NCBI GenBank assembly: GCA_948567375.1
Contig: OX419758.1
Coordinates: forward strand, 69,097,965 to 69,161,964
Source of the DNA: Lunularia cruciata
Lineage: Eukaryota; Streptophyta; Marchantiopsida; Lunulariales; Lunulariaceae
Direction of reading: 5' to 3'
DNA: 64,000 bases
Shown here: positions 57,601 to 64,000 of the stretch, one piece after another
How the letters are laid out: every line of letters begins with the position of its first letter
Numbering within the stretch: the stretch's first letter is position 1
Position numbers and translations under genes: made by a program
The notes under the pieces: generated by a model
What the model was told of the DNA's origin: nothing
What the model saw: only the letters and a program-made list of their open reading frames with translations
Databases searched by the model: none

Positions 57601-60600
57601 TTTGCCTGCTTCATGGTTCCCGTGTCTACAGTGTCTACAGTGTTCCTACCGACTCCAGCCTACGTTTTAATCTTCATCGTTCATGCACTGCTTACTGGTG
57701 GTCAATTACATCATGTTTTATATTTCTCGCATTCGGTTGAATAGCTGTTATAGATTTCAAGTTGTTTACTAGTCCTTTAGACATATGTTGTTCTCAATTT
57801 GTTGCAATTATGCCTTCGCTTCAGGTTACATTCGATGCATTCTACTTTATGGATTTATCACTATTCTAGCCTTGTGCATAAAGTACATCTTGGTTACCGG
57901 TTATTTGGATTTAATGAGTTCTGGATCACCCATTCCTAGAACGGCTTCTGCTCTCATCTACCAATATCCTGTTCAATAACACGGATCCCCCGTTCTTCAA
58001 ACAGCTTCTGCTCTCATCTCCTCATATTCTGTTCACTAACACGGGCTCTTCCCTTTTCTCGTTTAGATCTCCTCCTTGCGACTTTGCTGCTGTTCATGGA
58101 GATGGCCTAGGACCAGTTGCTTACTTCCAATACCAATTTTACTTGCACCTACCCTCTATTGAGATGCAACACGTCTTTTACACACTTGACTTCGCGAAAC
58201 TTATACTCAATGAGTGCGATTGTTTATTCCAGTTACCACAGTATTATTGAAGCGTATACGGGAATCTGCCATTATATGTATTGATCACTCTGTTTTATGG
58301 TATCGATCACCAGTTTCTCATAGCTACCTTTTGTGAAAGTCGAGTCTGGTTATGCAAATCTTGGTGTGAGTCTTCTTTCGGAGAATGGCTTCTGCATACA
58401 TTGAGCTAAAAATGTGTGTCCCTAGTGCATTTACAGTCCTTTTCCTTTTCCACAGGTTCAGGCAGTTCTGCTTCTTCTAGGAGGGCGCGAGATCCCCCCA
58501 GGGATGTCTGGAGTCAATGTCTCGGGCCATCATCACACAAATAAGGTGACCTCCCTGAAATTGTTCAAGTGGGCAGCTGGATGCCTTTGAATTTTCTGAG
58601 GTTCTAAAATTAGTGGAGTGCCCTAGTTCGTCGGTCATTGTTGTACAACACACTATTAGAGAAATCTAAAATGAAGACCAACATACGAATCCACAATCTG
58701 CCCTCCACTCTAGAAAGAAACTGGCGAGGGACATTGACCCTCTTATCCAGCCACTCTGGCGTTATGAAGGCACGCACTTTGTGCAGATCTTTAATGAGAT
58801 ACTGCTATTTCCGTTCTACTTGTGATTAAACTAATGGTGTCATTAAGCACGTCAGGATTCACGAGATCCTAGTCCGAACACCCTCCGCTCCAGTTTTGAG
58901 CACTTAGAGACAGGTCCCTTTGTTATGGTTCTTCGTTGTTTGGTTTGTCTCCTTGGTTGCTTCCTGTTTCTATGTCTTCTTGCTGGGTCAGGCGGGGTCA
59001 GTCGTGGTCAGACGTTTCCATATTCCATTTCCAATATATGTCTTCTCCCTTTTGCGTATGCATACCATTTTATTCACTCGAACTGCATTGTGTAGGAGAG
59101 ACTCTTTAATACGTTACCTTCTTGGATTCAAATGTTCAATTTTTGGACCAGACCCCATGTGACCTAATAGTTGGAAACGGTAGCGAATGTATGTCATCAG
59201 TAGCTTCATCTTCTTTGAAAAGTGAAAGTATGGTGCACACCTTGTTAGTAGCGTATTACAGTGTGTAGATATATTTGGATTATGACTTGCTTCAGTGCTC
59301 TCGCGTCCGGTTTTGGTGCTGGTTTAAAGGTCGCACTTGTCATAGAATGATGTGTACTTCTCTATTTTGTTTGTCTCGTCTAAGTGATTGATGCCGGTTG
59401 TACGTTTTGCTCTTCTTTTGATCTTCCGTACCCAAGTTATCTTGGCTATGCTATTGGGGTTCTTCCAAGTTACCTTAGTAACAAATTCGAAGGACCTTTG
59501 ATTTATGTATGAGCACAGAGTCTCGTGCCCGGTTGTTGCTTGTCCTCTTGTCTTATGTTAAATCATGCTAGATGTAGACTTTGCTGGTACTGTACGAGGT
59601 TTTCCCAGTTCTTTAGTCCGACACGAGTTTGATGATGTTGGGTGTTTGTAAAGTCTATAGACAGTTGCGTCCACTTTTGGGAAGCCAACAACAATTCAAA
59701 GCGTCCTTTCAATACATCAATTCATATTGTCCACGAACACGAAAGTTGGATTTCCTTCTATCCATGTTTCTCCATTGTGCATTCACATTCAGATTCACAT
59801 TGTGGGATCTTCGTCGTCGGCTGAATGTTGGAAGTAATGGGACCTCATTACGAAACATGTCCTGATTTATGGATCTTGCTGTCGTAGTCCATGTATCGCT
59901 CATCAACTTAGATTCTTTATGGACCAGAACTTTTGTCTGAAATGGAACCAGAATAAGCACGTTTCCAACGTGCTGCGCTGATGGTCGTACTGTATGAAGG
60001 TGTATCTTGTCGGTCATCTCCAAGTCTCATTGGGTTTGTGGGTGAACAGGGAGTATCAGAACTTCCAGCCCGTATGAATATGCCTCAAAGGCTTGCATCC
60101 TTAACCAGATTCCGAGAAAAGCGGAAGGAGCGCTGCTACGATAAAAAGATTCGATATACTGTTCGTAAAGAAGTTGCACAAAGGTTTTGCTACTTGACCT
60201 GCCTTTGGCTAGTCGATCTGTTAAAGAATCTGACAGTTTTTGTCATGTTTCCTGCACTTACACTTTGAAAGCTCTTACAACCAGTACCCCATGATGTACA
60301 TATCTTTGCTTGCAGGTTCCTAGAACTAGAACGGCTTCTGCTCTCATCTACCTAGATCTTTTGCTTGCAGGTTGAGATAGTTGTCTAAACTTGTTGAGGA
60401 ACCCTTTATTTGACTAGCAATCTTCAATTTACTAACCCTGGTGATGACTACATAAAATGACCGTCAGGTTACTTATTACTATAGCTGCACTTACGTTAAA
60501 GATGAAGCGCGTGTTTGATTTATTCAATCTGATTCAGGATGCAACGGAAAAAAGGCCAATTCGCATCTTCAAGAACTTTAGGGGAAGAAGGTGGTCCTGT

Positions 60601-60669
60601 CTCAAACTGGGATGGCTCGCAAACTCCTGGACAACAAGTTGGAGCAGGCGGCGGTCAACAAGAAGTGAC
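54162..60669 (+). CDS. ZML: ZML-type factor with TIFY and CCT domains (3' part, with expected GATA finger, outside the window)
   Basis: Plant transcription factor of the TIFY/GATA (ZIM, ZML) class; such proteins act in the nucleus and bind GATA-type DNA sites. Four exons join in frame: 54162-54629, 58456-58545, 60050-60183, 60538-60669 (phases 0, 0, 2, 2), about 274 residues so far. Residues 1-110 are His- and Gln/Ala-rich, then acidic. The TIFY domain spans exons 1 and 2 (Thr-Leu-Ser-Tyr-Gln-Gly in place of TIFYxG, then Val-Leu-Leu-Leu-Leu-Gly-Gly). The CCT domain spans exons 3 and 4 (Arg-Phe-Arg-Glu-Lys-Arg-Lys-Glu-Arg ... Ile-Arg-Tyr-Thr-Val-Arg). Family members next have a Cys-X2-Cys GATA finger; it is not found up to 64000. 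No internal stop is seen. The symbol names the class, not a proven orthologue. Confidence 0.9.
54693..54728. repeat. 17-bp perfect hairpin in intron 1
   Basis: GCAGCGGCTATTCTTTT (54693-54709) and its exact reverse complement (54712-54728), with a 2-bp loop. It lies 64 bp after the exon 1 donor. In RNA it would fold into a stable stem near the 5' splice site. Confidence 0.9.
55150..55310 (+). repeat. local intronic repeat, 3' part, with a 19-bp tandem duplication
   Basis: Matches the last quarter of the family unit. The end GGGAACGGCTTCTGTTCT is duplicated in tandem at about 55253-55290. Confidence 0.7.
55340..55660 (+). pseudogene. Penelope-like element reverse transcriptase fragment
   Basis: Two frames together read a Penelope-like RT stretch: Asp-Asn-Leu-Tyr-Ile-Thr-Phe-Gly-Asn-Gln-Leu-Phe-Arg-Gln (55393-55434), Gly-Ile-Ser-Met-Gly-Thr (55440-55457), then after a frameshift Val-Ala-Asn-Leu-Tyr-Leu-Phe-Thr-Tyr-Glu-His-Glu-Phe-Ile-Arg-Arg. 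Family members read Gly-Ile-Pro-Met-Gly-Thr-Asn-Cys-Ala-Pro before the Ala-Asn-Leu part; the Asn-Cys-Ala-Pro is lost here. A second frame change lies at about 55390. The catalytic Asp-Asp box downstream and a GIY-YIG endonuclease are not found. Penelope-like elements are known from conifers (called Dryad). Confidence 0.65.
56388..57270 (+). repeat. local intronic repeat, several partial units
   Basis: 56388-56555 matches the start block also found at 57279-57440, 60840-61030 and 61510-61680. 56565-56800 matches 61033-61240 and 63885-64000. 56865-57270 holds three copies of the terminal motif, at 56925, 57068 and 57201. Confidence 0.65.
57279..57990 (+). repeat. local intronic repeat, near full-length unit
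   Basis: Starts with the block ATGAGTTATCGAGCAGAAAG, passes through TTCCACTGCTCCCTTCC and CGACTCCAGCCTACG, and ends with the terminal motif at 57915; a shortened motif follows at 57979. About 0.7 kb; I use it as the reference unit. Confidence 0.7.
58456..58545 (+). CDS. ZML: ZML-type gene, coding exon 2 (end of TIFY)
   Basis: 30 codons, phase 0 at both ends: acceptor CACAG|GTT, donor AAG|GTGACC. It reads Val-Gln-Ala-Val-Leu-Leu-Leu-Leu-Gly-Gly-Arg-Glu-Ile-Pro-Pro-Gly, the conserved C-terminal third of the ZML-type TIFY domain, then a short His-containing linker (Gly-His-His-His-Thr-Asn-Lys). Confidence 0.9.
58546..60049 (+). other. intron 2 (1.5 kb)
   Basis: GTGACC start; acceptor GGTGAACAG, ending at 60049, with a weak pyrimidine tract. 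A protein-like frame near 58711-58826 (Leu-Ala-Arg-Asp-Ile-Asp-Pro-Leu-Ile-Gln-Pro-Leu-Trp) is unrecognised. It lacks the local repeat. Confidence 0.75.
60050..60183 (+). CDS. ZML: ZML-type gene, coding exon 3 (CCT domain)
   Basis: 134 bases, entered in phase 0 and left after two bases of an Arg codon (AG|G, completed by exon 4). It reads Pro-Gln-Arg-Leu-Ala-Ser-Leu-Thr-Arg-Phe-Arg-Glu-Lys-Arg-Lys-Glu-Arg and Lys-Lys-Ile-Arg-Tyr-Thr-Val-Arg-Lys-Glu-Val-Ala-Gln-Arg, the CCT domain that gives nuclear localisation and protein contacts in this family. Highly conserved and unbroken, which argues that the gene is alive. Confidence 0.95.
60184..60537 (+). other. intron 3
   Basis: 354 bp, GTTTTG to ATTCAG. 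It contains a short copy of the local repeat near 60318-60352 (AGAACGGCTTCTGCTCTCAT). Confidence 0.8.
60538..60669 (+). CDS. ZML: ZML-type gene, coding exon 4 (CCT end and linker)
   Basis: Acceptor ATTCAG, ending at 60537; the first base completes the Arg codon and Met-Gln-Arg-Lys-Lys-Gly-Gln-Phe follows, the usual end of CCT in ZML proteins. A Gly/Gln-rich linker leads to Gln-Glu-Val. The best donor is GTATGT at 60670, leaving two bases of a Thr codon. In relatives the next residues are Cys-X2-Cys of the GATA finger. Confidence 0.85.
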
Positions 60670-60839
60670 GTATGTATCAGACTTGAAACTGAGGTTCTTA
60701 GTTTCTACATTACCAGTTCTTCATGGCTACATTACAAGTGTCTAAGTCTTGTCGTGTCTAGTAAATCACACTTGCGTCTGAAAAACGGTTCTCTTAATCG
60801 GGTTCTGCATACGGGGAAACAACTTTGTATTCGAGTTTG

Positions 60840-61270
60840 TGCTTTCATGGGGGCTTACTATGGCACTCATGAGCTTTCAAAACAGAAACTCGGTTTGAGG
60901 GGTACTGACATTCCCTCAGCTACTTTGGCACTACGTTTGGCACGGATGAAGTCTGTATGTGCTTTGGAGGAGGCTTACTATGACCGCCTTCTGCTTCCTT
61001 CAGCTGCCTTAGTGTTAGGACTCATCTGTTCATAGCATATGCTGCGATATAATCTATATCCAGTCTGCTAACGCTTCGCTCTTCTTCCCTCGTCCTCTGA
61101 GCGATTTCATACTTTCAGGCTGACTCACGGATCTTCCAAGACTTTCGATTTCCTAGCTGCTTCATTGATTTCTACTTCGGTCTAAAAGATTTTTTCTCGT
61201 CTGGCTCGTCAAGTCGATTTTATTTCTCTACATGCATTGTTGTTCTGTTTCCACTTTTCCGATGCATGTT
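60840..61270 (+). repeat. local intronic repeat, start block and variant block
   Basis: 60840-61030 matches 57279-57440; 61033-61240 matches 56565-56800 (TTCGCTCTTCTTCCCTCGTC region). Confidence 0.6.
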
Positions 61271-61504
61271 ACTGATGTATACGTATATACGGCTCTTACA
61301 CTTTGCTTGTTCACTATTTCGTTTATGGCTTCTTTTTGCGTTTGTCCGATTTCTGCTCTTTAGGGGGACCTTAAGCTCCATTTGTTCATTTCTGTAGCCT
61401 TCCATTTCTGTAACCTTCCGCTGGCAGTTTATTATTTCGTGTGGCACTGTTGAAAGATGGCTGTTTATTATTTCGAACGGCACTGTCGGAAGCAACCCAG
61501 TTTG

Positions 61505-62590
61505 CCTTGGCACTCATGAGTTTTCGAGCAGAAACTCGGGACAAGGAGCACTGACAATTGCTCAGCTACTTTGGCACTGCGTGAGGCACTGATGAAGTCG
61601 TCGGTGTTATCGTGGAGGTTTACTATGGCCGCCTTCTGCTTCCTTCAGTTGTTTAGCGTCTCCGGACTTCAGTGTCCATAGTGCTGGTTGTGATATACTT
61701 TATATCCTCTCCTCTTACAGTTCGCTCTAGTTACCCCCTTACATTTCGACCCGTTTCTGCAGCCACATCCTTCGAGCATTCTTTTTTTGTTCCACTCGTC
61801 CATTCCCCTACTATTTCACTCCCAAGTATTTTCCCTTCGATCTTTGACTGCTTCCTGCCTCGACCTCTCGTGTTTACAGTGTTCCTACCCAACTCCAGCC
61901 CACGTTCTTCATCTTTGTCCACGCACTGCTTCGTGGTGGGCTCTTACAGCATGTTTCCTATTCCTCTCGCTATCGTTTGCATTGCTGCTCTCGATTTCAC
62001 TTTCTTTACTGGCGGACTCATACATCAAGCTTTCTATTCCTTGCTATCGGTGGCATTGCTGCTCTCGATTTCACGTTCCTCACTGTCCATTGGCAATCTG
62101 GTATTCTCAATTTGTTTCAATTATGCCTTTGCTGCAGGTTACTTTCAATGCATTTTACATTAAAGATTTAATACTACTCTAGCATTGTGATTCAAGTACA
62201 TATTGTTTATCAGATATTTGCACTTCATGAGTTCTGGATAACCCGTTCCCAGAACGACTTCTGCTCTCATATACCAATATACGGCTCTTACGTCACGTTT
62301 CCTATTCCTCGCTATAGTTTGCATAGATGCTCTCTATCGTTTGCATAGACGTTCTTTACTAGATTTCACGTTCTTTATTAGTCCATTGGCCCCCTGTTAT
62401 TCTCCAGGTTACATTCGATGCATTCTGTTATTCTCAATTTGTTTGAACTATGCCTTTGCATCAACACCACTCTTGCATTGTGATTCATGTAAATCTTGCT
62501 TATCGATCATATGCACTTCATGAGTTCTGGATAACCCGGTCCCAGAACGGCTTCTGCTCTCATATACCGATATATACGGCTTCTGTCCTC
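61505..62590 (+). repeat. local intronic repeat, full unit plus a partial unit
   Basis: 61505-62275 aligns with 57279-57975, terminal motif at 62229. 62300-62580 is a partial unit with its own terminal motif at 62522. Confidence 0.7.
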
Positions 62591-62689
62591 ATTTCTCTAT
62601 ATCCAGTCCTCTTTTAAATTTGTCGAATTTTGTTGCATAGATGTTGCATAGCCGTTACCGAATACACGTTGTTTGCTAGCTCTTTATAT

Positions 62690-64000
62690 ATAGAGTTATA
62701 TATTTTGTTCTAGATATGTTGCAATTATGCCTTTACTTCAGGTTACATTGGATGCATTCTACTTTAGGGTTTTATCACTATTCTCGTAATGAGCATATCT
62801 TGGTTACTGGTTATTGGTTGACGGATCCTCTACATGTATTTATATATAATCGTGCTTGACAATACATGCCTTTTCTGATTTAGATATCATCATCTCCTAT
62901 TCGCATATTTCTTAGTCAGTTCTGCTTTCATTTTATTGCCTTTTCATCTCCATTTCATTTGCATTTAATGAGTTCTAGATCCCCCCTTCTTCAAACGGCT
63001 TCTGTCCTCATAATTCCAATATCTTGGTTACCTTTCTCCTATAGGCTTGCAAACCTTGAACTTGTACTGGTGTTCTACTTGACTTCTGGACTTGTATATA
63101 TACAGTCTATCACTATTTGAATTGAAATACGGTTTACTGCCATGTTGTCATTGAGTGTTTGCTTATTGACACTTGGGCGCACCTTCTCCATCACATCATC
63201 CGAGGCAGATCTTGCCTCTTGTTGCGATATAATATATATCCTATCCTCGATGCATTCTAACTTAGGGATTTCATACTACTCTAGCGTTGCGTACCATATA
63301 CATCTTGCTTAACGATCGTTTGCAACTCATGATTTCTGGATAACCCGTTCCCAGAACGGCATCTGTTCTCGTATACCTATATATCCTATCTTCTTTCATT
63401 TCGCTCTCGATACACTGTTACACTTCGATATGTCTCTGCAGAAGCACCATCCACTACGCTCCCGCATTGTTCCACTCCTTCCTTCTTCAGCTAATTCCCT
63501 CCCTATTATTTTCCCTCGCTGTGTGCCTGCTTCATGGTTCATACCTGAGTTTCGACCTCCAGTGTCTCCAGTGTTCCTACCCGACTCCAGCCTACAGTTT
63601 AATTTTTTCGTTCATGCACTGCTTACTGCTTACACAATGTTTTATATTTCTGGAACTCGTTTGAATAGGTGTGATCGATTTCAAGTTGTTTACTAGTCCT
63701 TTAGATATTGTTGTTCTCGATTTGTTGCAATTATGCCTTTGCTTCAGGTTACATTCGATGCATTCTGCTTTATGGATTTATCACTATTCTAGCATTGTGC
63801 ATAAAATACATCTTGGTTACCGATCATACGCATTTAATGAGTTCTGGATCTCCAGTTCATAGAACGGCTTCTGTCCGCATTTCTCTATATCCAGTCCTCT
63901 AACGCTTCGCTCTACTTCCCCGTTCTCTAGGCGATTTCATAACTCTCGGTTCTACCTGACTCTTGAATCTTCCACGACTTTTGATTTCAATGCTTCTACA
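62690..64000 (+). repeat. local intronic repeat, partial and full units at the window edge
   Basis: Terminal motifs at 62970, 63330 and 63839. 63400-63880 aligns with 57500-57975. 63885-64000 begins the variant block of 56565-56800 and runs off the window. Confidence 0.65.

Larger units (their letters stand above)
54630..58455 (+). other. intron 1 (3.8 kb)
   Basis: GT at 54630, acceptor TTTTCCACAG ending at 58455. It contains a hairpin near its 5' end, a Penelope-like RT relic and several copies of the local repeat. Open frames inside it are explained by these or have no motif. Confidence 0.85.
60670..64000 (+). other. intron 4 (continues past the window)
   Basis: From the donor GTATGT. No Cys-X2-Cys GATA finger motif, no Met-Met-Arg-Arg-Gly-Pro block and no other recognisable exon is seen to 64000. 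Most of the stretch is made of copies of the local repeat. Confidence 0.6.

Noticed and set aside
53646-63870. Terminal motif of the intronic repeat as a heat-shock element
   Set aside because: TTC and GAA blocks occur, but the spacing (3 and 4 bases) does not fit alternating nGAAn units, and the motif varies between copies.
53646-63870. Terminal motif as a Helitron 3' end
   Set aside because: A short GTTCTGG/CCAGAAC stem is present, but no CTRR end follows and the stem is not kept in all copies.
55892-63902. Open frames of 60-168 codons in the introns of the ZML-type gene
   Set aside because: They are Ser/Leu/Cys/Phe-rich translations of the pyrimidine-rich intronic repeat; their only similarity is to each other through that repeat.
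1-64000. CRISPR arrays, bacterial operons, rRNA genes
   Set aside because: Plant nuclear features throughout; no regularly spaced short repeats, no rRNA sequence and no intact tRNA gene were seen by eye.

Overview
The window looks like nuclear DNA of a land plant, most probably a gymnosperm such as a conifer. The evidence is dense nested Ty3/gypsy LTR retrotransposons decayed by C-to-T and G-to-A change, one plant-specific TIFY/CCT gene with introns of up to 3.8 kb, and a Penelope-like reverse transcriptase relic in one intron (PLEs are known from conifers). Lineage is inference; no species can be named.

Layout. (1) 1-21743 is a 'Russian doll'. The host is a minus-strand Athila/Tat-like element (copy 1b) whose 5' LTR lies at 21053-21743 and whose 3' part runs off the left edge. 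It is interrupted by three LTRs of a second family (LTR2). The first LTR2 (110-400 plus 16076-16369) holds a plus-strand gypsy element (element 2, about 401-16073), which in turn holds a complete but dead minus-strand Athila/Tat-like element (copy 1a, 4607-12370). The third LTR2 (19054-20345) holds a solo LTR of the 1a/1b family. (2) 21744-29090 is decayed intergenic DNA with one CpG-rich, coding-like island at 27350-28360. (3) About 29090-48060 is a second nest: a minus-strand copy of the element 2 family (element 3), broken by a solo LTR4, a reverse solo LTR2, a 3.7-kb element with a 938-codon coiled-coil ORF carrying 12 in-frame stops but no frameshift, and a reverse LTR1 that is itself split by a complete but dead chromovirus-like gypsy element (about 41560-46812). 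(4) 48061-50200 is AT-rich with no recognised feature. (5) About 50200-64000 is CpG-containing and holds the only gene that looks alive: a ZML-type factor on the plus strand, with TIFY and CCT domains. Four coding exons are resolved: 54162-54629, 58456-58545, 60050-60183 and 60538-60669. The GATA finger expected in this family is not in the window, so the gene should continue past 64000. Its introns and upstream region carry about a dozen copies of a local repeat family absent from the rest of the window.

All retroelement coding regions are broken by stops and frameshifts and none could encode a working polyprotein. Boundaries marked approximate come from aligning copies by eye.
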